DNA of 64,000 nucleotides, taken from the NCBI GenBank assembly GCA_022511005.1, contig JAFLSJ010000001.1, positions 28,627-92,626 on the forward strand, given 5' to 3'. The notes under the pieces are model-generated. The model was not told the DNA's origin and made no database searches. It worked only from the letters and a program-made list of their open reading frames with translations. Of the stretch, positions 1-10,006 are shown one piece after another. Position numbers and translations under genes: made by a program. This DNA is from Ruminococcus sp. GTDB taxonomy: Bacteria > Bacillota > Clostridia > Oscillospirales > Acutalibacteraceae. Position 1 is the stretch's first letter. Each line of letters begins with the position of its first letter.

Positions 1-103
1 ATTGCCACATCTTTTGAAAATGAAAACATCTGATTCTACTCCTTTAGAGCTAAATAATTGTTCCTTTAATTATATATTATTTCACATTTTATTTCAATAA
101 TTA

Positions 104-550
104 TTATACTTTTCCTGTGGAACCGAAACCGCCGATTCCCCGTTGTGTTTCGTCAAGAGTTTCGCACAGCTCAAGCTCGGGTATGAAAACAGGGGCAATA
201 ACCATTTGTGCCACTCTTTCAAAGGGTTCAATGATATAGTCTTTTTTTGAAACATTGCAAAGACCAACGCAGATTTCACCTCTGTAATCGCTGTCTATAA
301 CACCAACCCCGTTAGAAAGACAGATACCGTGCTTTACGCCCAGTCCCGACCTTGCATAGAGAAACGCCGCAGAATTTTTATCTTCTAACGCAATTGCAAT
401 TCCCGTGGGAATTATTTTCAGCTCGCCGTGCTTAATGGTTACAGGTTCGTTGATACATGCGTATAGATCCATACCCGCCGAGCCTTCTGTTGCCCGTGTA
501 GGCAATTTTGCGTTATCCTTTACTTTCATAATTTTCAGAACAGATTTCAT
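104..550 (-). CDS. dut: dUTP diphosphatase (dUTPase)
   Basis: Translated ORF 104..592 has dUTPase motifs (GSAGMDLYA, YARSGLGVKHG, GVGVIDSDYRGEI, RGIGGFGSTGK). The start is more likely the internal ATG at 550 (MKSVLKIMKV) behind a GGAAATGGGG-like RBS. Confidence 0.93.
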   Translation of the reverse strand: MKSVLKIMKVKDNAKLPTRATEGSAGMDLYACINEPVTIKHGELKIIPTGIAIALEDKNSAAFLYARSGLGVKHGICLSNGVGVIDSDYRGEICVGLCNVSKKDYIIEPFERVAQMVIAPVFIPELELCETLDETQRGIGGFGSTGKV

Positions 551-723
551 TTGAACCCCATTTCCTGCAAGTTTTAAAAATAAATCCTGCAAAAATATTT
601 TATTATTCTTGTAAAAAATTATTATAAAGAATGTAAAAATAATTTTTGTTTTCTTATTGGAATTTTAATATTTATGTTAATTTCTTTTAAATAATTCCCA
701 AAAAGATTTTTAACATTTTTTGC

Positions 724-2796
724 TTATTTTACTCCTCTGAAATACAATCCTCTTGTAAATTTTTCAGAAAACAGTAAATTGCTGTTAAAATCAAGATGTT
801 TTTCCACAGTTTCCACATAGTTTTCCACAGTAAAGTTGAAAGTGTGGAAAGTTAAATTTTTAAACTCAGTTTCTTTATCAACTACTTTTAAAGGAACACA
901 ATTTAAAATTTCCGTGGTTTGTCCATCACATTTTAAAATGAATTTTTTACCCAACCTGTCCTGCAAAACTGATTTGCCGCCGCATTCCCTACAGCTTATA
1001 TTTCTGCTCTTGACAGGGCAGTTGCGGGTAATCATCAACGGCAGATATCCATAGCTTACAATGCCTGTTTTAATTTTTCCGCCTAAATTTGCAATCTGTT
1101 CTAAAGTAAGCTCAATGCTAAGCTCCGTATCTTCAAAGCCAAATTCCTCCGCCCACAACAAATCAAGAGTGTTGGTAAAATTAAGCCTGAATCCGCCGTG
1201 GATTTTCATTTGTGCCTGCTTTGCAAGATATACTGCACCGATATTTCCGCAGTACACATCTTTAACGCCGATTGCTTTAAGCTCACTTAGCCTTTTTGAT
1301 ATTTTGCTGTCCTCTCCAAAAACAACTGGAGGAATTTCAACTCCGATTTTAAAGCCGTCGGATAAAAGCTTTTCTATTTCCTCATTATGGGAATAAAAAG
1401 GAACAAAAACTATATCAAATTCTTTAAAGGCATTACCAAGTCTTGCTGTTTTTGTTTTTGCGTATTTCCTGCTTAAAAATCTTTCCGATTTTTCAAAATT
1501 TAAATCCGCCTTATCTTCAAAAATTCTGTATGATTTTCTCTTTTTGCGAACAGCCGATAGCTCTTCAAGGGCATCACGCCTTAGCTTATTTATTGCAGCC
1601 AAGGGCATTGTTACGTCATTTTCAAGATGACAGCTTATATTTTTTGCAAAATACGGGGTCGAACCTGTTTTTTCAAGCTGTGCTATGCACCTTTCCTTAG
1701 ATAAAGGTTTGTTTAATGCTTTTTCACAAACAGTTTCTCCCTTTATTGTAACCTTATTTTTGCCGTCTGATACTGTCAGAATTGGATTTTTATTTATTTC
1801 TGCCGTAAATTCAAAAGAAATTTCTGTTTTTGGCACTTCATCCTTATAAATATTTCTTATTTTTGCCAAAAGCTTTTCACTTGCGGATATAACATCGCCC
1901 TTTTGTCGGGTTCCGAACATTTTATATCCACGCTGATTTTTATAATATCCGTCTGTAAAGCCTGTTCTTGAAAAAACAGCACTTAGATATTCTCTTGTTT
2001 CATCAGTAATAAAGCCGTTATCTCTGCTCTCTTTGCAGGCCCTTACCGCGGCGGCAACATACTCGGGCCGTTTCATTCTGCCCTCAATTTTTGCAGAAGT
2101 TACTCCTAAATCTTCAAGCTCCTTCATATAATGTACAAGACTGTTGTCCTTTAAGCTTAAGGCATAGCCGTCTTTGAAATTACCCACGGAAAAGGGAAGT
2201 CTGCAAGGCTGTGCACAGGCACCTCGGCTGCCGCTTCTTGAACCAAGCATTGCAGAAAAATAGCATTGTCCCGACATACACATACACAACGCACCGTGGA
2301 CGAAAATCTCCAGTTCTATAGGGCAATTATCCGCAATTTCCTTAATTTCTTCCTTGGTCATTTCTCTTGCAAGGACAACTCTTTTAAAGCCCATTTCATA
2401 AAGAGCCCTTGCGCCGCTTAATGAATGAACGCTCATTTGCGTTGAAGCGTGGAGGGGCAAATCGGGAGCGATTTTTTTAATCATTTGCGCAACCCCTATA
2501 CTCTGCACAATTACTGCGTCTATATGAGCTTTACAGGCATTTATTATTAAATTCTTAACACGGGGAAGCTCCTCGTCAAAAATAACGGTGTTTACCGTTA
2601 AATAAACAAGAACATCTCTTTCGTGGCAATATTCTGCGGCTTTTATAAGCTCATCATTGTCAAAATTCTGTGCCGACGCTCTTGCGGAAAATTCCTTTGC
2701 TCCCAAATATACTGCATCTGCACCGCATCTCACCGCCGCAACAACACTTTCAAAGCCGCCGCATGGAGCTAAAATTTCTATTTTATCTGTTTTCAT
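724..2796 (-). CDS. U32 family peptidase (with C-terminal DUF3656-like region)
   Basis: N-terminus EILAPCGGFESVVAAVRCGADAVYLGAKEFSARA and the ELEIFVHGALCMCMSGQCYFSAMLGSRSGSRGACAQPCR signature of peptidase U32. Confidence 0.93.
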   Translation of the reverse strand: MKTDKIEILAPCGGFESVVAAVRCGADAVYLGAKEFSARASAQNFDNDELIKAAEYCHERDVLVYLTVNTVIFDEELPRVKNLIINACKAHIDAVIVQSIGVAQMIKKIAPDLPLHASTQMSVHSLSGARALYEMGFKRVVLAREMTKEEIKEIADNCPIELEIFVHGALCMCMSGQCYFSAMLGSRSGSRGACAQPCRLPFSVGNFKDGYALSLKDNSLVHYMKELEDLGVTSAKIEGRMKRPEYVAAAVRACKESRDNGFITDETREYLSAVFSRTGFTDGYYKNQRGYKMFGTRQKGDVISASEKLLAKIRNIYKDEVPKTEISFEFTAEINKNPILTVSDGKNKVTIKGETVCEKALNKPLSKERCIAQLEKTGSTPYFAKNISCHLENDVTMPLAAINKLRRDALEELSAVRKKRKSYRIFEDKADLNFEKSERFLSRKYAKTKTARLGNAFKEFDIVFVPFYSHNEEIEKLLSDGFKIGVEIPPVVFGEDSKISKRLSELKAIGVKDVYCGNIGAVYLAKQAQMKIHGGFRLNFTNTLDLLWAEEFGFEDTELSIELTLEQIANLGGKIKTGIVSYGYLPLMITRNCPVKSRNISCRECGGKSVLQDRLGKKFILKCDGQTTEILNCVPLKVVDKETEFKNLTFHTFNFTVENYVETVEKHLDFNSNLLFSEKFTRGLYFRGVK

Positions 2797-2969
2797 CTTA
2801 TTTTGGTATTGATACTAATATCTAACTAAAAGCTTTAATATCTGTTGCGTTAAATTTCACATAGTGGCGTTATCGTCCTTGCTCTGCAAATTTTTCCGCT
2901 AACATCTATTAAAAGCTTTTAACCAGAAATTAGTATTACATTATTTTCATATTTATTTATTTTTGGATT

Positions 2970-3740
2970 TTATTTATTTTCGTCGTCAAAAAGAGAATAC
3001 TGTCTCAGAGGAACATATCCCTTTTTTATAACATCTGCCGCTGTTTCAGGCTTAATAATATTATCTTTTATATTTTTATCAGGTTTATTTGCGTTGTTTT
3101 TGCCGAAAACAAATTGATTTTTATTCTGAAAGTTGTTTTCTGCTTTTTCTTTTTTATTATTTTCTTTGTTTCCGAAGGCAATCGGTTTTTTATTATATCC
3201 CTTATTTTCGGCTTTCTCCGGATTTTTCTCAGTAGTCTTGCCGTTTTCCCGCTCTTTTGCGGAATTTTCCGATTTTGAAGCCTCAGCCTTTTTTTCAGCT
3301 TCTCTTTTATTTTGTGCGGAAATGCTTATCTGCTTATCAAGAAACTTTTTAAGCTCATTATACTGTGCAGTAAGATTTGAGTTTTTCTTTCTCAAATCTT
3401 CAAACTTTTCCAAAAGCTCATCATATTTTTTATCAAGCTCGGCATTTTGATTTTTTAACTCTATAATCTGCTTGCTTTGCTTATCTGCCTGCCTTAAAAC
3501 CTTGTTTGCCTGCTCTACAAGCTCCGCTTTTTTACCCAGTGCTTTTCTCTCGTCATCTGCATAATCAAGCGCTGTCATTACCGCACAGCCTCTTGCGTCA
3601 AGCTGTGGATACGCTTTTGCAACTGTATCTATTCTGTCGTTTACCTTTTGGGCAATTTCCTTGATGTATTCTTCGTTTTCAGATGATACAAGCATAAGTC
3701 TTCTGCCGCCAACATAAACAGTTACTTTATTCTTATTCAT
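2970..3740 (-). CDS. zapA: Cell division protein ZapA with a long charged C-terminal extension
   Basis: N-terminus NKNKVTVYVGGRRLMLVSSENEEYIKEIAQKVNDRID is ZapA-like, followed by a coiled coil and a low-complexity Asn/Lys/Glu tail. Confidence 0.8.
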   Translation of the reverse strand: MNKNKVTVYVGGRRLMLVSSENEEYIKEIAQKVNDRIDTVAKAYPQLDARGCAVMTALDYADDERKALGKKAELVEQANKVLRQADKQSKQIIELKNQNAELDKKYDELLEKFEDLRKKNSNLTAQYNELKKFLDKQISISAQNKREAEKKAEASKSENSAKERENGKTTEKNPEKAENKGYNKKPIAFGNKENNKKEKAENNFQNKNQFVFGKNNANKPDKNIKDNIIKPETAADVIKKGYVPLRQYSLFDDENK

Positions 3741-4106
3741 AGCAAGCCTCCGTTCATACCGTACTACACTAATTATACTACAAAAACATAGAATAAAAAA
3801 GAGTTATTTAAAATTTATAATATTTTAACCGAGATTTAATAAAAACCGAAACTTGGTAAATATAAATGTTTTCCTTATATATTGTAGTAGCTTGAGAAAT
3901 GTTCTTATTCGCTATTTTCCTACATTTTAAACATTTACCAAGCATAATTTGCAAAACACTCCATAATGTTACAGAAAAAAATCGACTTTTTTAGTTGAAA
4001 ATAACTATCTTGTATGATAAAATTAATATATGTGACTTTATACTAATCTCAGTCTAAGAAAAGTTTATTAAACTGACAAATTTTTCATTTTTTAGGATGT
4101 GTATTT

Positions 4107-5969
4107 ATGCCAATTCCATTTGACTCAAGAAAAGATTATTATCGCTCCCCGTTTGGCGCAGTAGAACAGGGTACAAGTATTCATCTTAGAGTATTAATTC
4201 CGCATAATTTAAGCACTTCAAGTGTTGAGATGTGCGTAAAATATGATGACGATTATAACTGGAACTTTTATAATATGTTCTGGCACGGCTATTTTGACGA
4301 CCAGACTGAAATCTGGGAATGTGACTTTACTCCCGATAGAATAGGACTGTACTGGTACAGCTTTAAATTAAATACAAACGATGGAGTAAGATATATTATT
4401 CCCTCTGACCCGTATCAGGTCAGCACTATTGAACGCTCACCGGGCAGAAGCTGGCAGATTACCTGCTATAAGAAAGGGTTTGAAACTCCCTCATGGCCTG
4501 TGGGCGGTGTAATGTATCAGATTTTCCCCGACAGATTCAACTTCAGCGGCGAGAAAAAGGATTTTCAAAGAACAGACTTATCCATAAATCACGATTGGTA
4601 TGCTCTTCCTCAATGGTGGCCTAACGAGCACGGTGAAATCACCAACACAGACTTCTTTATGGGCGACTTAAAGGGTATTGAGCAAAAGCTGGATTACTTA
4701 GAGGGTTTAGGCGTTACTTGTATTTATTTAAATCCTATCACAAGGGCATATTCAAACCACCGTTATGATACAGGTGATTATAGTCAGGTAGACCCTATTT
4801 TAGGTACTGAAGAGGATTTTGTAAGCCTTTGTGCCGAAGCAAAAAAACACGGTATTCACGTTATTAACGACGGCGTTTTCTCTCATACAGGAAGCGACAG
4901 TAAGTACTTTAACAGAAGCGGAAGATACGGCAGCGGCGGAGCTTACAGAGATCAGAACAGTCCGTATTCAAGCTGGTATAAATTTAATCATTGGCCTGAT
5001 AATTACAATTCCTGGTGGGGATTCTATACTCTTCCTGAGGTTAATGAAAACGACCCGTCTTTTAATGAATATATTAACGGCGAAAACGGTATTGTAAGAA
5101 AATGGATGAAATGCGGTAACTCAGGCTGGCGACTTGACGTTGCAGACGAGCTTCCCAACGAATTTCTTGAAAATTTAAGAAAAGCCGTTAAAGCGGAAGA
5201 CCCTCAGGGAATTATTATAGGAGAGGTTTGGGAAGACGCTTCAAATAAAGAAAGCTATGGTGCAAGAAGAAAATTCCTGCTGGGCGAAGAGCTTGACAGC
5301 GTAATGAACTATGTATTCCGCAACGCTATTCTCGACTTTGTTAAAGGCGGAGACGCAAAATACGTTATGGATACGATTATGTCCGTTGTTGAAAACTATC
5401 CCAGACCCGTACTGAGAGTTTTAATGAACTTACTTTCAACCCACGATACAGAGCGTGCTTTAACCGTAATTGCAGGAGAACCGCTGAACGGCCGTGACCG
5501 TCATTGGCAGGCACATACAAGGCTATCTGATGACCAGAGAAATTACGGATTGAAGATGATGAAAATTGCTTCTGCAATTCAGTATACTTTGCCCGGTTTC
5601 CCATGTGTTTATTACGGTGATGAAGCAGGAATGGAGGGTTACCGTGACCCGTTTAACCGTTGCTGTTATCCATGGGGCAGGGAAAACAAAGAGCTTATTG
5701 ATTGGCATACAAAGCTTGGCAATCTTCGTAAATCATGCAGTGCATTGTGGGACGGAGATATCATAGCTGTTCAATGCCACGGTAGACTTCTCTCTTATAT
5801 GAGAATTGACAATAACAGTTCACTGTTCTGTGCATTTAACGCAGGCGAAACACAAATGGTAATCAGTATGCCTCCGGGATATGCAAACAGTAAGCCGTTA
5901 TTCGACACAAGAGTTGAAAACAGCGGTTTGATAATTCCTGCACACGGCTGTGCATTCTTGCTGAAATAA
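4107..5969 (+). CDS. Glycoside hydrolase family 13 (alpha-amylase/neopullulanase-like)
   Basis: GH13 motifs: GVTCIYLNPI, HVINDGVFSHTG, GWRLDVADELP, IIGEVWEDAS, LLSTHDTER, GFPCVYYGDEAGMEGYRDPFNR. Confidence 0.93.
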   Translation: MPIPFDSRKDYYRSPFGAVEQGTSIHLRVLIPHNLSTSSVEMCVKYDDDYNWNFYNMFWHGYFDDQTEIWECDFTPDRIGLYWYSFKLNTNDGVRYIIPSDPYQVSTIERSPGRSWQITCYKKGFETPSWPVGGVMYQIFPDRFNFSGEKKDFQRTDLSINHDWYALPQWWPNEHGEITNTDFFMGDLKGIEQKLDYLEGLGVTCIYLNPITRAYSNHRYDTGDYSQVDPILGTEEDFVSLCAEAKKHGIHVINDGVFSHTGSDSKYFNRSGRYGSGGAYRDQNSPYSSWYKFNHWPDNYNSWWGFYTLPEVNENDPSFNEYINGENGIVRKWMKCGNSGWRLDVADELPNEFLENLRKAVKAEDPQGIIIGEVWEDASNKESYGARRKFLLGEELDSVMNYVFRNAILDFVKGGDAKYVMDTIMSVVENYPRPVLRVLMNLLSTHDTERALTVIAGEPLNGRDRHWQAHTRLSDDQRNYGLKMMKIASAIQYTLPGFPCVYYGDEAGMEGYRDPFNRCCYPWGRENKELIDWHTKLGNLRKSCSALWDGDIIAVQCHGRLLSYMRIDNNSSLFCAFNAGETQMVISMPPGYANSKPLFDTRVENSGLIIPAHGCAFLLK

Positions 5970-6003
5970 TGAATTTTTAATAAGGTAAATATTCTATTTA
6001 AAT

Positions 6004-6338
6004 CGGCTCCCTCGTTAGAGGGAGCTATTTTGTTTGCAAATGCTTTGTTTTAATTAATCTCGTAGGGGTAGTCCTTGCGGTTGTCCGAAATAAAAGGAAT
6101 CATTTCTCAGTGTTTGTAGGGGACGATACCTACATCGTCCAAAAAAGGTTACATAAAACGGGCTGATGAAGGCATCAGCCCCTACTATTATAAGGAAAAC
6201 CTTTGAGAAAAAGTTTTGTAAGTTAAGCTTTCCTTTACAATTTCTCTCCCTCAGTCAGCTATCGCTGACAGCTCCCTCATCAGAGGGAGCCGTTAAATAA
6301 AATTAAGTTTGTAGGGGACGATGCCTACATCGTCCCCT
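6004..6338. repeat. Cluster of intergenic palindromic repeats (families A and C)
   Basis: ggctccctcgttagagggagct (6004-6026); degenerate gtaggggtagtccttgcggttgtcc (6062-6087); bi-hairpin element 6116-6185; CTCCCTC element 6245-6291; gtaggggacgatgcctacatcgtcccc (6311-6338). Confidence 0.85.
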
Positions 6339-6437
6339 TACTTTTATATGAAAATTTTTCCTAATTTTTACTTAATTATCTTTTAAATTGTTTATACTGT
6401 GGTATAATTTAATTATTAAACACAATCAGGCGGTTTT

Positions 6438-8171
6438 ATGGTTAAATTATTAAAAGGTTATTTAAAAGATTATAAATTTCAGCTTATTGTCGGTCCGCTG
6501 TGTAAGCTGTTTGAAGCAATTTTAGAGCTTATTGTACCCCTTGTTATGGCAAACATTATTGATGTTGGTGTTGCTAATAAAGATACGGGGTATATTCTGA
6601 AAATGGGCGGAGTAATGGTATTGTTGGGCATTATAGGACTTTGCAGTGCCCTTGTGTGCCAATACAGTGCATCAATTGCCTCTCAGGGATGCGGAACAAA
6701 AATGAGAAACGATTTATTCAGGCATATTAATTCTCTTTCTCACAAAGAGCTTGACGAAATCGGAACACCCTCTCTCATAACGAGAATGACCAACGACATC
6801 AACCAAATGCAAAATGCCGTTGCAATGCTTATTCGACTTGTTTTAAGAGCACCGTTTCTTGTAATAGGTGCAATGGTTATGGCTATGATTATAGACATAA
6901 AAATGTCTGTTATCTTTTTCATTGCGGCAATTCTAATTGCACTTGTGCTGTATTTTGTTATGTCTAAAAGCGTTCCCTTTTTTAAGGCAATTCAGAAAAA
7001 GCTTGACAGGGTTTCTCTTATATCAAGAGAAAATTTATCAGGCAACAGGGTTATAAGAGCCTTTTCAAAGCAAAAACAGGAGCAAAAAAGATTTGAGGAA
7101 ATCTCAGATGATTTATCCTATACTTCAATTAAAGTAGGCAAGCTGTCTGCTCTGCTTTCTCCTGCTACATTTGCAATCACAAACCTTGCAATTGTGCTGA
7201 TTGTATGGTTCGGCTCGCAGGGTGCAAATACAGGCGAAATTATGTCGGGTGATATTATTGCACTTGTAAACTATATGACTCTGATTTTGCTTGCAATGGT
7301 AGTTGTTGCAAATCTTGTTGTACTTTTTACAAAGGCGTCTGCATCCGCTCAAAGAATAAATCAGGTTTTTGAAACAGAAAGCTCTGTAAAAGAAAATGAA
7401 AACACAAAAATTAACCCTAATAAATCAGCCCCGAAAATTGAATTTGAAAATGTTTATTTCTCTTATTCAGATGGTGAAAACGCTCTTTCTGATATAAGTT
7501 TTAAAATTAACAAAGGCGATACTGTGGGAATTATCGGCGGAACAGGAAGCGGTAAATCCACATTAATAAACTTAATCCCCAGATTTTATGATGTAAACAG
7601 CGGTAAAATTTTGTTTGACGGAGTAAATGTTAAGGATTATTCTTTTTCAGATTTACGAAGACAAATCGGAATTGTTCCTCAGCAGTCGATTTTATTCAGC
7701 GGAACAGTAAGGGAAAATATGAAATGGCAAAATCCCGAATCAACCGATGAAGAAATATTAAAGGCTCTTGAAATTGCACAGGCAAAAGATTTCATTCTTG
7801 AAAAGCCCTACGGGCTTGATACTATGGTCGTTCAGGGAGGAAAAAACCTCTCCGGAGGACAACGTCAAAGGCTTTGCATAGCAAGGGCAATTGTATCTAT
7901 GCCGAAAGTTTTAATTCTTGACGACAGCTTTTCCGCTCTTGATTTTGCAACAGACGCCGCTTTAAGAAAAGCCTTAAAAGAGCAAACAGAAAATATGACG
8001 GTTATTATAGTTTCTCAAAGATGCTCAACAATTAAGAATTCAGATTTAATACTTGTTCTTGAAGACGGCGAGCTTGCAGGCAAGGGCAAACACAAGGAGC
8101 TTCTTGAAAGTTGTCCTTTATATAAAGAAATCTGCCTTTCTCAGCTTGAAAAAGAGGAGGTTCTGAGATAA
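6438..8171 (+). CDS. ABC transporter ATP-binding/permease, subunit 1 of a heterodimeric exporter
   Basis: TMD followed by NBD: Walker A GGTGSGKST, signature LSGGQRQRL, Walker B VLILDDSFS, degenerate H-loop region IVSQRCSTI. Confidence 0.95.
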   Translation: MVKLLKGYLKDYKFQLIVGPLCKLFEAILELIVPLVMANIIDVGVANKDTGYILKMGGVMVLLGIIGLCSALVCQYSASIASQGCGTKMRNDLFRHINSLSHKELDEIGTPSLITRMTNDINQMQNAVAMLIRLVLRAPFLVIGAMVMAMIIDIKMSVIFFIAAILIALVLYFVMSKSVPFFKAIQKKLDRVSLISRENLSGNRVIRAFSKQKQEQKRFEEISDDLSYTSIKVGKLSALLSPATFAITNLAIVLIVWFGSQGANTGEIMSGDIIALVNYMTLILLAMVVVANLVVLFTKASASAQRINQVFETESSVKENENTKINPNKSAPKIEFENVYFSYSDGENALSDISFKINKGDTVGIIGGTGSGKSTLINLIPRFYDVNSGKILFDGVNVKDYSFSDLRRQIGIVPQQSILFSGTVRENMKWQNPESTDEEILKALEIAQAKDFILEKPYGLDTMVVQGGKNLSGGQRQRLCIARAIVSMPKVLILDDSFSALDFATDAALRKALKEQTENMTVIIVSQRCSTIKNSDLILVLEDGELAGKGKHKELLESCPLYKEICLSQLEKEEVLR

Positions 8172-9910
8172 TGAAAAAAACCTCCGTAGTAAAAAAGGTT
8201 CTGACATATTCAAAAACCTATTTGCCTTACTTTATTTTTGCACTCATATTTGCAATAATCAGCGTTTCTCTGACGTTGTATATCCCTGTTTTGGTCGGTC
8301 AGGCGATTGATAACATTATTGCGCAGGGCGAAGTGCATTTTGAAAATATTTTTCAGATTTTAATGTATATATTAGTTGCCATTGCAGGTGTTGTTATATT
8401 TCAATGGGCAATGAATTTCTGCACAAACTCCATAAGCTATAAAACCGTAAGGGATTTACGCAGAGATATTTTTAAAAAGTTTAATACTACTCCTTTAGCC
8501 TATATAGACTCTCACCCCCACGGGGATTTGATAAGCCGAATGGTAAATGATGTTGATGCAATCGGAGACGGATTAATTCAGATGATTACCCAGCTTTTTT
8601 CCGGTGTTGTTACAATTGCAGGCACAATTATTTTTATGATTTCAATTGATTTAAAAATCGCTCTTGTGGTTGTGTTTGTTACTCCTCTTTCTTTGTTTGT
8701 TGCGGCATTTATAGGCAAGCTTTCAAGCAAAAGATTCAGAAAACAACAGGAATTGCAGGGTACTATAAGCGGTTATGTTGAAGAACTTATCGGAAATCAG
8801 CAGATTGTTAAGTCTTTTTCTTATGAAGACAGGTCTTTTAAAAACTTTAAAAAATATAATGACGAGCTTTATACTGTAGGCTTAAAGGCACAAATTGCAG
8901 GCGCTTTGGCAAATCCAAGTACAAGGTTTGTCAATGCTCTTGTATATGCTTCTGTAGGAATTTTCGGCGCAATAACTGCCGTATCGGGAGGAATTACAGT
9001 AGGCGGTCTTTCCTGCTTTTTAACCTATGCTAACCAATATACAAAGCCATTTAATGAAGTTACAGGAGTTTTAACACAGCTTCAAACTGCTATTGCGGCG
9101 GCAAAAAGGGTATTTGAGGTTCTGGAGGAGGAGTCTGAAACTCCCGATAAAGTTCCAAGCGATACGCTCTCACCTCAAAAAGGCACAGTTGAATTTAAAA
9201 ACGTTTTCTTCTCTTATACAAAGGAAAAAAGCTTGATTGAAAACTTTTCCTTAAAAGTAGAAAAAGGTCAGCATATTGCTATTGTTGGCCCTACCGGCTG
9301 TGGAAAAACCACAATGATAAATCTGCTTATGCGTTTTTATGATGTTACCGGCGGAGAAATTCTTGTGGACGGCGTAAATGTTAAAGATTTAAACAGAAAT
9401 GAGCTGAGAAGTAAGTTCGGTATGGTATTGCAGGACAGCTGGCTTTTTAACGGTACTATAAGAGAAAATTTGATGTACGGCAACGAAAACGCCACAGAGG
9501 AACAGATGATAAATTCTGCAAAGCAAGCATACGCTCACAGCTTTATCAGGCGTATGCCGAAAGGCTATGACACCGTAATATCCGAGGATGGTTCAAACCT
9601 ATCGCAGGGACAAAGACAGCTTTTGTGTATTGCAAGGGCAATGCTTTCAAATCCGTCTATGCTTATTCTTGACGAAGCAACAAGCTCTATAGATATTTTG
9701 ACGGAACAGCGTGTTCAGAAAGCCTTTGCAAAAATTATGGAGGGCAGAACAAGCTTTGTTGTAGCCCACAGACTTTCTACAATTAAAGAAAGCGATTTAA
9801 TCCTTGTTATGAACGACGGAAACATTGTAGAACAAGGCAACCACGAAACTCTCCTTGCCAAAAACGGCTTTTACGCAAACCTGTATAACAGCCAGTTTGC
9901 AAAACAGTAA
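8171..9910 (+). CDS. ABC transporter ATP-binding/permease, subunit 2 of a heterodimeric exporter
   Basis: Start codon overlaps the stop of the previous ORF; Walker A GPTGCGKTT, LSQGQRQL, Walker B MLILDEATSSID, H-loop VVAHRLSTI. Confidence 0.95.
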   Translation: MKKTSVVKKVLTYSKTYLPYFIFALIFAIISVSLTLYIPVLVGQAIDNIIAQGEVHFENIFQILMYILVAIAGVVIFQWAMNFCTNSISYKTVRDLRRDIFKKFNTTPLAYIDSHPHGDLISRMVNDVDAIGDGLIQMITQLFSGVVTIAGTIIFMISIDLKIALVVVFVTPLSLFVAAFIGKLSSKRFRKQQELQGTISGYVEELIGNQQIVKSFSYEDRSFKNFKKYNDELYTVGLKAQIAGALANPSTRFVNALVYASVGIFGAITAVSGGITVGGLSCFLTYANQYTKPFNEVTGVLTQLQTAIAAAKRVFEVLEEESETPDKVPSDTLSPQKGTVEFKNVFFSYTKEKSLIENFSLKVEKGQHIAIVGPTGCGKTTMINLLMRFYDVTGGEILVDGVNVKDLNRNELRSKFGMVLQDSWLFNGTIRENLMYGNENATEEQMINSAKQAYAHSFIRRMPKGYDTVISEDGSNLSQGQRQLLCIARAMLSNPSMLILDEATSSIDILTEQRVQKAFAKIMEGRTSFVVAHRLSTIKESDLILVMNDGNIVEQGNHETLLAKNGFYANLYNSQFAKQ

Positions 9911-9939
9911 GGCAATAGGAAAACATTGTTGTATAATCA

Positions 9940-9970
9940 AAACTGCCCCACATAGCGTGAGGCAGTTTTT
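9940..9970 (+). terminator. Rho-independent terminator of the ABC operon
   Basis: aactgccccacatagcgtgaggcagttttt hairpin plus T run just after the 9910 stop. Confidence 0.75.
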
Positions 9971-10006
9971 CTATTTCTATACTATTTTTAAAAATTCAAA
10001 TTGAAA

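Noticed and set aside
785-860. Cluster of TTTTCCACAG-like sequences resembling DnaA boxes
   Set aside because: Lies within the 3' coding end of the U32 peptidase, far from dnaA, with no AT-rich unwinding tract; probably coding coincidence, though a DnaA-titration site is not excluded.
5993-6345. CRISPR-like array of repeats in the 6 kb intergenic region
   Set aside because: Units are palindromes of differing sequence with irregular spacing, not identical direct repeats with unique spacers; no cas genes.
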